64,000 nt of DNA from Mytilus edulis (lineage: Eukaryota; Mollusca; Bivalvia; Mytilida; Mytilidae). The notes beneath the pieces were generated by a model that worked only from the letters and a program-made list of their open reading frames with translations, was not told where the DNA came from and ran no database searches. A program made the position numbers and the translations under genes. Shown one piece after another: positions 46,494 to 56,539 of the stretch (its first letter is position 1; the number at the start of each line of letters is the position of its first letter). The stretch covers positions 41,927,426-41,991,425 of the forward strand of contig NC_092349.1 of NCBI RefSeq assembly GCF_963676685.1. The letters run 5' to 3'.

Positions 46494-47180
46494 TTGTTAA
46501 AGAAAATTGAAATTATTTCACGTATTTAGCTAGATTTCAAAAGATTTGATCTGAAGTCAATTACTACACAAATAACATTCAACATTATTACCAGTTTTGC
46601 AGCATTAGATGTGCATTTCAACAATTGATGTCTTGTACATTTGTAAGTGATGCATGATGTAAAATAAAATGTATTTAAAAATTCAAATAACTGTACTATT
46701 AATTTTAGTATTAAAAAAAAAAAAAAAAAAAGAGCTGATTATACCAAATGAATACTACTGTATCTCAGAATATATGTACACTGTACATATAAAAACTAAA
46801 AAAAATGTTTGACCAATTGCTTCTCAAATGTCTGCATGTCAACATGGTAAACAATGGTAAATATATCATATATATAATTAGAGACAGTCAGATGTTAACT
46901 ATATTTGAATATACATTGTACCCTGCTTTGTATTAAATCCTCACTCTTCGTTTTGATTTTCATTTGCTAAATATTTTATTTGCAAGTTGCAAGGCAACAG
47001 TCAGAATATCACACTGTCTCGATTTTTTTTTATACTTGCTGTTCACTAACGATAACCAGTCTTTGCTCTTTTGGTAAACTACATTTTAAAATTTCAATTA
47101 ATATTATATTTAACCAACTTATCCATTTATTCATTATTGGAGCATAATAAACAAGAATAAAAACAAGAATGTGTCCCAAG
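46494..47180. other. Upstream flank of the glycosyltransferase gene
   Basis: AT-rich, with an A-run at 46711-46730 and TA-rich microsatellites. I cannot place the 5' UTR exon or promoter. Confidence 0.3.
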
Positions 47181-47184
47181 TACA

Positions 47185-47452
47185 TGAATGCCCCACTCGC
47201 ACTATCATTTTCCATGTTCAGTGGACCGTGAAATTGGGGTAAACCCTCTAATTTGGCATTAAAATTAAAAAGATCATATCATAGGGAACATGTATACTAA
47301 GTTTGAAGTCGATTGGACTTCAACTTCATCAAAAACTACCTTGACTAAAAACTTTAACCTGAAGCGGGACAGACGGACGAACGAACAGACGGACGAAACG
47401 AACAGACCAGAAAACATAATGCCCCTCTACTATCGTAGGTGGGGCATAAAAA
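47185..47452 (+). repeat. Dispersed repeat bounded by GCCCCA/TGGGGC, copy 1
   Basis: Opens aatgccccactcgcactatc and closes gtggggcat. It shares atgttcagtggaccgtgaa, taagtttgaagtcgattgga and gggacagacggacgaac with the copy at 56196. The open frame here is a by-product. Confidence 0.75.
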
Positions 47453-47519
47453 GTATTAAAAACCATTTCAATATGCCAATGGTTAAATGTAGCAGAATAA
47501 TATTGTTTACTTCTTTTGG

Positions 47520-47575
47520 TCTCTGGTGAGAAGTTGTCTCATTGCCAATCATACCACATCTTCATATATACATGT
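47520..47575 (+). repeat. Dispersed repeat tail
   Basis: ggtgagaagttgtctcattg followed by ccaatcataccacatcttca: a short copy of the common tail motif. The next kilobase (47800-47960) is rich in ACATGTAC runs. Confidence 0.65.
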
Positions 47576-49270
47576 ATATGTATATACAGGTACTGTATTA
47601 ACTCACCCAGTTGATGCTACAATGTACTATATATCATCTGGCTCCTTGATTTTTGGGTAGAAGCTGAACAACTCGGGGTAAACAGAGAACTGTCCATTTT
47701 TGTTTTTTCTTTTCTTTCATTTCAAGGTTGACCTACATGTAAACACTGCCACTAGCAGTTTAGTCTTTCATATTCGCACAGTTCATTGGCATTGCCTTAG
47801 CCTACAATATGTACATACATGTACAAAAAATGTACATGTACATGATGTATACATGTATATATGATAAAAAAAAGTAGCATAATGTTTTGTCAAAAATATA
47901 AATCATATACATTTGTTAATGTACAAAAATGTACAGGAAAAATTCTATGTTCTTCATGTACATGTACATGTAAGTTGTAACATGGTTTGTCTAGCGTTAT
48001 TTGTTATGTTTATACTTTTAGAACATCAACAATGATCAATTTTAAAAGCTCTGTAGATTCTGTATTGTACATACATGAATGTTGTATGTTTTTTTTACCA
48101 ACTTCAAAAGTTTAAATACATTTTATCTGATTTTATTTTAATATATATATATATATATATAATACATGTATATTAGAGTTAAGCCAAATAAAAATATATG
48201 TGTGGTTCCAGTTACCCTGTATACCTAAATGTAAATACATGTAGTCCAAAAAATTCAAGACTACATTGTATTTTACTTTGTTGTTGTGACTCCATAGTCA
48301 TGTTAGTAAGGCGTTAAAGCAAAAAAATAAAAGACTTCCAAGACTTTATAATAATTTGGACTTCCTCAATGTACATGTAAATGTACCTATGGTCCTATCC
48401 TACTTTTAAGTCTTAATAACCTGATAACAGCCTACCCTAAAGACTTTTATGTCATTTTTTCATTTAGCGCTGTTATCGTGGTTATAGTCAGATTGTATAT
48501 GAATGTTGCTCCCATCATTTTTCCCATACACCCTATGTTAAAAAAATCCCTATTTACTAGCCGCAGATTGCAACTCTCATCGACATCATGCTTAATATAC
48601 CTTATTATATTTTTTTGATTTGATATGATCTGAAATTGATCTGAAATGAGACTATTATATTTCTGTCGAACTGTCCCTATAATGCATATATAATATTCCT
48701 AATTTACATTTGCTTTTAAAATTTATTGATTTTGCTATTTCCTAATAAAAAAAAAAAAAATCTGGTGCAATATAAATAGACACTGCTTTCTGTCTCTACA
48801 TTGCACCAAAAAAATGAAATTTATTTCTTTAAAAAATCTTAAAACAAATATGAATATCAACAGTTTTTTCCAAAATGTGTACCTTCACAACTATTAGCTT
48901 TTGTTATAGGGTCCAAAATAATCATCCAAAAATCAGAACGAGCCCCGGAAGTTTACATTGAATGTCTAAATGTTGGCTTGTATCGGATATGATACGATTT
49001 ATTTCGGAATTGACACTACTTTTTACAATTAGTTCTAACCTAAATTAACTTATAAGAATTTTGTATCTGGGCATACAATATGTCTCTGTTGATATTATAA
49101 ATCAAATTTTAATTTATAGTCGACGCCCGCATCAAATAATGACATAAATGAAGGAATTGGCTATAACGTTAGAAACTTAAAAATATTTTTAGAATGTTCA
49201 TGATGTTTATCATGAATCATTTTCGGTATTCAGGCTTATTTACGAAAATTTCACCATGTTGAGGAAAAAA
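47576..49270. other. Intergenic, no gene seen
   Basis: Contains many ACATGTAC/TACATGTA runs at 47810-47970 and 48150-48250, and (TA)n at about 48142. Nothing coding. Confidence 0.4.
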
Positions 49271-49274
49271 ATGT

Positions 49275-49450
49275 ACCATACAAATTGGAAGATGTGATAT
49301 AATTGCCAATGAGACAATTTACACCAGATATCACTGAAACGATAGAAGTAAACTACGATTCAGTAAAGTCACCCGGTATAACGGCATTCCATAAATAATT
49401 TAATGAACAAAACCCATACCGCATTGTCAGCTATAAAGGGCCCTGTGTTT
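49275..49450 (-). repeat. Dispersed repeat, opposite strand
   Basis: aattggaagatgtgatataa, ttgccaatgagacaa, cattgtcagctataaagggc: a diverged reverse-strand copy of the 58.9-kb family. Confidence 0.6.
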
Positions 49451-49490
49451 TTTAGTTATTATCTGTATTTAGTGTCACGGTCCTTTCCAA

Positions 49491-49887
49491 TAACATAGAG
49501 TGAGTGACCCATATTCGCCGCATTATTAGTTCATTGCCACTTACATCGGACATAGGAATATTTGGAATTTTTTATACTAGGTTTCAGAAATTTAACTATT
49601 TGAAAAAAAAGATTTGATAAAAAAATTTACTTCAAAAAATTGGTTAATTGTTTTAAAAATGAACGCAAACTCAAGAGGAAATCAAGTTGTTCATGTACCA
49701 TGGGGACACATTTTCGCCGCAATGTATGATATGACCATCGTCATAATCCTGGTATATTATAAAATCAATTATTAATTTCCATCTTTTTAGTCAAGTACTG
49801 GGTACTGGCACACATATTTTACAGAATAAATAGCAAAGCGGCGAAAATGTGTCCATGGCGAATATGGGCCCTCCAGAGTCTATGTTA
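49491..49887. mobile_element. Inverted-repeat element with nested inner pair
   Basis: Outer pair taacatagagtgacccatat and the complement of taacatagactctggagggc, then a shared ccatattcgcc. An inner pair ggacacattttcgccgc (49706) and gcggcgaaaatgtgtcc (to 49850) lies within. The spacing between outer and inner matches differs on the two sides. Non-coding. Confidence 0.6.
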
Positions 49888-50039
49888 AATTGAAATATTC
49901 TATTTCTCATTATTAATTTGTCTTTTCTATCAGTGTATCATCAACAACACACACACACATACACATAGATGCCGTGTTGAACGAAGTTTTATTGAACACT
50001 GTCAGGTTCTTAAAACTATGCGATGCCTATATATAAACA

Positions 50040-50610
50040 TTCAAAGGTGCCATCTATACTCAACTTTTGTAGGATCCAATATTTCAAAGATCCGTTTAGG
50101 TATATACAATGGAAGTCTCTATCCTTTCTTTTGTCTATAACTAACACATTTTACTTTTCAACCCAAAAAACACTATTATTTACCATTCCAAACTAAAATA
50201 CAAATTGGACTATAGGTCCTGCTTCGTTTCATAAAAAAAGAATGGCCAACGTACAGACACCAAATAGAATATCTTGATTTAGGGAGGTACACATCGTACT
50301 TGAAATAAAACCCATTCTAATTCAAACAAGACATTCTCTGAAACTGATATTATCAAGATGCCTGATTTCTTGATTGACACCATACTTTGTACGTTCCAAG
50401 TTCGTGTTTCAAACAAAACTTCGACATTGCAATGGGAACCAAAGGTGCCTCTCTTCTTATCAACTTGTTCCTTTATTTAAAATATTCTGGCTTCTTATAA
50501 AATGATAAAAAGATGGCAGTATCACTTTATTGGTCGCTATATAGATGATGTCCTCCCACTGAATTGTTTAAAGTTTAGCGATTTTGGTGAATATTGTTAA
50601 TATGCCATTA
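50040..50610 (+). pseudogene. Decayed reverse transcriptase fragment (YIDD type, possibly Penelope-like)
   Basis: Three frames together read as a reverse transcriptase: FSETDIIKMPDFLIDT (about 50335), then shifted DIAMGTKGASLLINLFLYL (about 50426), then shifted GRYIDDVLPLN (about 50535). The MGTKGA...LFLY pattern followed by a YIDD box is what I know from a large animal RT family that includes Penelope-like elements. Several frameshifts and missing segments make it a dead fragment. Confidence 0.6.
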
Positions 50611-51529
50611 CGTGGTTGTACATTTTGAATCGCTACCGTTTTTATTAGTACTTCATGGAACATTTAATTTATTGAAAAATAGTTGAGAGAAAGTTTTGGG
50701 ATTTCTATGGTTATATAACTGAATTTTAACCGTGCTTGCTCTAAGTTGGCATGATGTGCCATTCATATGACTCGAAAAGTATTTTCCTTTTTAGCAAAAT
50801 TTATTTTTGTGTACTTTCCCCTTTGCAACGTCATTTGTCTCTGGTTATTTGAAACAATCCCGGATGACCAGCATTTTAAAATCAATCTGTGACAATAGCA
50901 TGCAATTATAGTGGTCAAAGCTCAAGGAAATGACATTTTATTGTTGAGTGAATGTTCATTGTTTCTATACATATCAGCAATGAGGATGTTCATTCTTCTC
51001 TTTTTGTCTTTTCTTCCGACGATATTCGTATCACATAACCCTTTATAAATGTTTTTACTGGTGAAAATGTCATATATAAACCGTACTGACGGAATCTCAA
51101 GCACATGGAATCTAGAAGATTTGACATACAGTTTTAATCATGGATACTTACAAGGTTTGTAACAGTTAAAGACTTATCGATTTTGTGTTACATTTCTATC
51201 AACTGAAAATAAGAAATGACACATGTAAACCGTGAAAAATCTTCATATATACGTTCTCAGTTATTTCTACAGTGCTGCAGTGCAGTTCTTATTGGTTTCT
51301 TCATGCAAATTTCCAACATTTAAAATAATGTGTATCTTAGATTAAGCGACAACGGACAAAATTTAACTATGTTCTATTTGTATTGTGAAATGTACACGGA
51401 AGAGCTAATACTATCACTATATATATTTCCCTTTTTAAAGAGAGAGTTATACCGCGTAACGACAATTATATACTGTAGACAATACAACACAATGTTATCT
51501 GATTAAAACAATTACATAAATGAGGCCGT
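50611..51529. other. Intergenic, no gene seen
   Basis: AT-rich sequence between the RT fragments with no supported gene. Confidence 0.4.
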
Positions 51530-52400
51530 TAGTTTTCTTGTTTGAATTGATTTGCAATTGTCATTTCGGAGCTTTTATAGCTGACTATGCTAATTATTAC
51601 TTATAAATTTAAATAACTATGGTTTTGAAAGTAAATGGTTGATTTATATTAAAAATATTTTTAATAATTGTGGAATGTCTAATATTTGGAACCTTCATTT
51701 TGCTGACAAATGGGTATCAAAAAGTGTGGAACAAAAGCTTAAAGATCAGTTCACACAATTATGTTTGTCACAGATAGACCCCTTACCTAAATGTCTATGT
51801 TATAGAATTTTTAAAAATAATCTGAAATTTGAGAATTATCTCAACATATTGCCTAACAATTTATTATTTGTATACTGCCAATTTAGATGCGGTAGTCACC
51901 GTTTACCAATTGAGACTAGAAGATGGCGAGGCTTGTCACGAAACGACAGACTTTGTCATCTATGCAAATCAAGTGAAATCGGTGACGAATATCATTATAT
52001 AATGACTTGTAAATCTTTATAGATTTAGAGAGAAAGAAATTTTTACCTGAATATTGCTGTAAAAATCCAAATACATACAAATTTGATAGTTTATTTAATT
52101 CAGACAATATTATCATTTTAGAAAAATTATGTAAGTTTATAAAAACAGTACAGGTGAAAGTCAGTCCTCCAAGTTAAGTTACGTTTTGTTTTGTTCACAC
52201 ATGTGCATGCTTATATATACATATATGTAATTGTAAATATATATTTTCTCTGTAACTATGACATGTAGTTTTGTGAGAATAAAGTTCATTCATTGTTGAG
52301 GGCCGTACGGTGACCTATAATTGTTAATTTCTGTGTCATTTGGTCTCTTGTGCATGGAGAGTTGTCTCATTTGCAATCATACCACATCTTCTTTTTTTAT
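51530..52400 (+). repeat. Dispersed repeat split by a LINE insertion
   Basis: The repeat runs ttgcaattgtcatttcggag ... ttatagctgactatg (to about 51589) and resumes at attgttgagggccgtacggt (about 52293) through gtcatttggtctcttg to gttgtctcatttgcaatcat. The middle is the LINE fragment. A few bases usually found at this point in other copies (cggtatg-like) are missing. Confidence 0.7.
51590..52292 (+). pseudogene. 5'-truncated LINE, 3' end of ORF2
   Basis: An open frame (51639-52022) reads as the C-terminus of a non-LTR retrotransposon ORF2, with FRCGSHRLPIETRRWRG followed by a zinc-binding CHLCKSSEIGDEYHYIMTC pattern. The original frame continues after a small frameshift past the TAG (RERKKFLPEYCCKNPN and on) to VSPPS and a TAA near 52175. 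A short 3' UTR ends with aataaagttcattc. The 5' truncation and 3' end in place are typical of LINE insertion. Confidence 0.75.
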
Positions 52401-52972
52401 ATTGTATATTAAAAATAATGTAACAGAACTTTTAAAGGTTATAAAATGATAACTAAAAACAACAAATTATAAGGAAAGAATGTAGAAAAAGACGACTTGA
52501 CGGGTTTTAATGAAATTCTGCATGCGTCTTCAGTATATGGAACCGAAAAATGAAATACATGTCATGATGATAGTTCAATATTCTAACTTTGAATTGTCAT
52601 TTCATTACATCCAGGCTCAACGTGTTGTGTATGAGAATGTTTTATCAACATTTATATTCTCATCTATGGTTTTTACATGTTATAAGAGAATTTGTTCAAG
52701 ACTTAGTAAGAGTATTAGTATGTGTTGGCTTTTTAAATCGCCTAAATACTTGTATGTTTTAGTGAAATCATGAACAAACACAATTATATAGTAAAATACA
52801 TTTATTTTTATATCATAAAACATTTCTTATAATCATATTGTGAAATGTAGATTCTATTTAATTTGTTTTACTGTCAACCCCTTGAAAGTCTTAATCTTTT
52901 CATATTTGTTGTATGTAGTTACGATAAAATAGCTCTGAGGGGAAAGACGGCCCTTGTTTCTATTTATTTTTT

Positions 52973-52996
52973 GGGGGTGGGGGTTGGGGGTGGGGG
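52973..52996 (+). other. G-quadruplex motif
   Basis: Four G5 runs separated by T, TT and T. Loops of one or two bases predict a very stable parallel quadruplex if single-stranded. Confidence 0.75.
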
Positions 52997-52999
52997 TTA

Positions 53000-54150
53000 T
53001 CTTTTGATAGTCTTCATATAAAGAATGAAAAAAAGAACAGCTAGAACATGTGGAAGGTTGACACTATTGGAATCAATTGTTGTTTAATGTAATTTCGTTT
53101 CTTTAGTTCAGGATTCAATTTAGACCAATGGAAGAGATCTGCATCTTCTAAATCTAAACATTCAATTAAAGTTGATAGTTAATTATCTAAAATTCAACTA
53201 GTTGAATTCTGTCATTTAACAACAACTACAATTATTTTTTAAATCTTAATAGTGTAGACTGAACTGTAGACTAGGACCATTTTCTATTTTTTGTGACAGT
53301 ACTCTTAAATGTTTTTTTTTAAAAGAAAGTTAGGACTGAAAAATCTATTCAGTTTTAAATTTCCATTGGTAAAGTTCCCAGTTATATCTCTCATCACAGG
53401 GATACAGGTACTAATAAAAATAACAATATGATTGATGTAAACTGTGTGAAGCTTGTTTCCAAATCCTACATTTTGAAATATTTGTAAAATTTCATGAATA
53501 AATAGGTTTAATTTAAAACTACAAAATGCAACATTTGTAATTTTTTTGTAACTATTACAATGATTATGTTGGTACACAAAATTTAGTTTTAATGAAAGAC
53601 TACTTATCATATACTAAATGTCACATTTTAAGTGTTTATTTTAGTGGATAATTAGCTCATAAATTGAGGTGCTCCTGAATTGGAGGAAGATTCTCAAAAC
53701 AGAGTTTTACAGAAAAAAATGGAAAAGATCGTTTCTCTCCCCGCTCTCATGTAGCCCCTCGGACTTCCTGTTTACTTTGAAAGTTGTTGACCTACAAATT
53801 AAAGCATTGCAATCATCTACAGCAAACATCATTATGTTTAAATTCAACAAATACTATTTTTTAATAAGTGCACAATCTTTGAGAATGATTTAAATAACCA
53901 GTGAAGGATGTCCCTGCTTATGCGTAGTGTGGCATTCCAACATGACGTCACTATAAAAAATGTAGGTTGGATATATTTAGAATATCTCGTCATACTGATT
54001 TTTCCGGATTGTAAAAGAAACGTAAATAGTGTAAAGGAGAGCTCGATATACGATATTTCGAGAGAAACAGAAGGGAAATGTGTAAAAAAGTGTTTAAAGT
54101 CAATTTATTCATTTGTGTCTCCTCATCTCATCATTCTTAGTAAGATTTGT
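53000..54150. other. Upstream region of the IL-17 gene, no other gene seen
   Basis: AT-rich; the open frames at 53305-53610, 53669-53893 and 53908-54180 have no recognisable domain. A CRE-like TGACGTCA occurs at 53943-53950, about 210 bases before the kappaB-like site. Confidence 0.35.
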
Positions 54151-54161
54151 GGGGGGCCCCC

Positions 54162-54184
54162 GGGGTTTTCCACACTATAAAAAC
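54162..54184 (+). promoter_or_regulatory. kappaB-like site and TATA box of the IL-17 gene
   Basis: GGGGTTTTCC (54162-54171) fits the NF-kappaB consensus GGGRNNNYCC. Four bases later TATAAAA (54176-54182) is a consensus TATA box. Initiation about 30 bases downstream (near 54206) would give a short 5' UTR before the ATG at 54288. The kappaB site overlaps a G6C5G4 palindromic stretch. Role inferred from position only. Confidence 0.55.
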
Positions 54185-54287
54185 AAAATGAATGATGTGA
54201 GGGAATGTCACTCTGGTCAACCCCATTGGGGATTGACAGCTTGAAGCCATCTTCCCCAAAAACACATAAAGATATTTTTTGTTACAA

Positions 54288-55394
54288 ATGAAACTGGTAA
54301 GTTAAAAAAACATATAAAGCAAGATCATAGAACGCAAGATATTTTTTTTTATCGAGGACCTTGAATTTCAATATTGTTGAAAGTCCTTGAAAGCTGAACA
54401 GACATGTATATAACTACAACCAGGGACTTTCTATATATACTATTCAGCTGGTAACGAATTTCCGATATCATAAAAGATTCACAATAAAAAGGTAACTTTC
54501 TATGCTTAATTGAGCCCCTAAATAAATGTAAATAGTTGAGTTTTATTCAAAACTGTCGAACGCAAAGTTTCATATGTGTTCTCGTACGAATACTGAATAA
54601 CAGACGGACGACCACACGAAAAACAAAATAAAAAATTACTGAAACGGTTCACTTTCGATCAAATATCCGGAAAATGACAGATATATCACATATCATGATA
54701 ACACTGTTAAAACTGTAAACTTGTGTTGTTTATGATATTAATTCAATTTCTTCGTGTACATATTGTCAATATTTCATTTTATTACTTCAAAAAAAAAAAC
54801 TTGGTATAGAAAATTCACAGATATTTAATTAATTGATAATACATGTATATGTTTTTTTTTATATTTCAGCTTTGTTATTGGTGTATTTGTTTTACTTCTT
54901 TTGTACACGCAGTATGCAGTACTTTCAGAGGGCAATGTAATAAAACCAGATCGTTCCAAACTCTGACACAAGAAACACGGTATATGCTTCCAGGTGCTGT
55001 AATGAATTATGCAAACGGCGAATTAGAATCAATTAACCAATCATTTGTCAATATTAAACGCATACCTTTATATCCAACTAAATGTGGAGTGCAACTCAAT
55101 TATCAGGAATATTCACAGAGGGCGTTATGTCCTTGGACTTTTGTACGGAATATAGACGAAAATAGAATTCCAAGAGAAATAACTGAAGCAAAATGTTTGA
55201 AAGATTCAGTAAAAGTTCGACGTAGAAAGACATGTAAATGTACAGAAATAAAATTTTACACTTATGTTTTACGAACTGTCATAAATAATGATGGCGCGTA
55301 TCAAAATAGATCTATTCTAGAACCAATTTCTGCAGGATGTGCATGTATACAACCTTCATCAAATCGTAAACGCATAACAATGTCAAAATGTTAG
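54288..55394 (+). CDS. Interleukin-17-like secreted cytokine, two exons
   Basis: Exon 1 is ATG AAA CTG followed by a perfect gtaagt donor (54288-54296). Exon 2 starts at 54870 after tttatatttcag and joins in phase 0. The product has 177 residues and begins MKLLCYWCICFTSFVHA, a typical signal peptide. IL-17 hallmarks: CPW at 90-92, NRIPREITEAKC ending with Cys112, a CKC pair at 125-127, the strand FYTYVLR, and GCACI at 159-163 for the cystine-knot fold. Three N-glycosylation sites (NKT, NQS, NRS). Bivalves have many IL-17 genes, expressed by haemocytes and mucosa; the role here is inferred from family. Without exon 1 the frame would start in the polypyrimidine tract, which I reject. AATAAA lies 11 bases after the stop. 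Confidence 0.88.
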
Positions 55395-55404
55395 TACAAT
55401 TGAA

Positions 55405-55410
55405 AATAAA
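55405..55410 (+). terminator. Polyadenylation signal of the IL-17 gene
   Basis: AATAAA 11 bases past the TAG, followed by a T-rich region near 55550. The 3' UTR would be very short. Confidence 0.6.
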
Positions 55411-55569
55411 GTCGTCAATATTATTGGGAAGGAGTTTGTACAGACTATTACTGGAGATAAAAATCGATATTTTCTAGGTTAAAAAGAGATTCATTACATC
55501 GCATTATCCCCATATTGTATTACATTAAATATTTTCTGTAAATCAACTATGTTTTTTTTTTTTTTTTAT

Positions 55570-55890
55570 TGTTTTCTGCATTAAATCAGGCCGTTGGTTT
55601 TTTTATAAGCATTGTTTTACATTTTGTGATGCAAGGGCCTTTATAGCTTGCTATGCGGTATGTGGTCTTTCTCAAAGTTGAAGGCCGTGCAACGACCTAT
55701 AGTTGATACCATCTCATTCTAATTAAAAACCGATGTCTCATCGCTCCCGTTTTCTGATATGTCGCCCCCACGCGACATATCGAAAACGGGAGCGATGAGA
55801 GATCGGTTTTTAATTAGATTGATACCATCTACGCCATTTGGTTTCTGGTGGATTGTTGTCTCATTTGCCGCTTCTCCTTCTTTTATGGTC
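55570..55890 (+). repeat. Dispersed repeat carrying a hairpin insertion
   Basis: taaatcaggccgttggtttt, ttatagcttgctatgcggta, aaggccgtgcaacgacctat and, after the hairpin, gattgttgtctcatttgccg: plus-strand copy of the 58.9-kb family. Confidence 0.75.
55715..55818. mobile_element. 104-bp hairpin insertion with 12-bp target duplication
   Basis: Arms (ctaattaaaaaccgat ... gggag...tatgtcgc) are near-perfect reverse complements with a tiny loop at about 55768-55775. The 12 bases TTGATACCATCT stand directly on both sides (55703-55714 and 55819-55830). The surrounding repeat reads straight through if the hairpin and one 12-mer are removed, so this is an insertion. Confidence 0.82.
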
Positions 55891-56189
55891 CTTGGTGACA
55901 GAGTGGTCTAAGTAACTCAACTGCTGTATCACTATCCTGTCAACACTTGAATTGTGAATTCTAGTCCATCACGTGCAGGTGCGTCCAAATAGGATTGTGA
56001 GTTTTCTTACCAAAGGTCGATTGTTCTCTCCGGCAGTCCGGCTTCCCCAACCAATAAAAGATGGCAGTCCCGATAATCCAATAGTTAAACACTAATCGAT
56101 CGATCAATCTCCTTATTCTATAATAATTTATACATGTTATAAGTGATAATGAATTGCACATATAATTATATTTGAAACAAGACTGTGTC

Positions 56190-56450
56190 CATAGTACACG
56201 GATGCCCCATCTGCACTATCACTTTCTATGTTCAGTGGACCGTGAATATGGGGTAAAATCTCTAATTTCGCATTAAAATAAGAAAGATCATATCATAGGA
56301 ACATATGTACTAAGTTTCAAGTTGATTGGACTTCAAATTCAAAAATTACCTTGAGCAAAATCTTTAACCTAGAGTGGGACAGACGAACGGACGAACGGAC
56401 GAACGAACGCACAGACCAGAAAACATAATGCCCACAAATGGGGCATTAAA
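56190..56450 (+). repeat. Dispersed repeat bounded by GCCCCA/TGGGGC, copy 2
   Basis: Opens gatgccccatctgcactatc, closes aatggggcat. Shares order and sequence with the copy at 47185. It lies between the IL-17 and OAS-like genes. Confidence 0.75.
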
Positions 56451-56481
56451 ATTACATGACAGAATTATGATTAACATTATT

Positions 56482-56487
56482 TTTATT
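56482..56487 (-). terminator. Polyadenylation signal of the OAS-like gene
   Basis: AATAAA on the minus strand (plus strand TTTATT), about 53 bases past the TGA at 56540-56542. Confidence 0.55.
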
Positions 56488-56539
56488 TAATGTTACAGGC
56501 GTGCTCATCATTAGGTAAGGAATAGTTCCAAAACGTTTC

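Noticed and set aside
54843-54869. ATG upstream of IL-17 exon 2 as the protein start
   Set aside because: It lies in the polypyrimidine tract and acceptor; the ATG AAA CTG exon at 54288 gives a better signal peptide with perfect splice sites.
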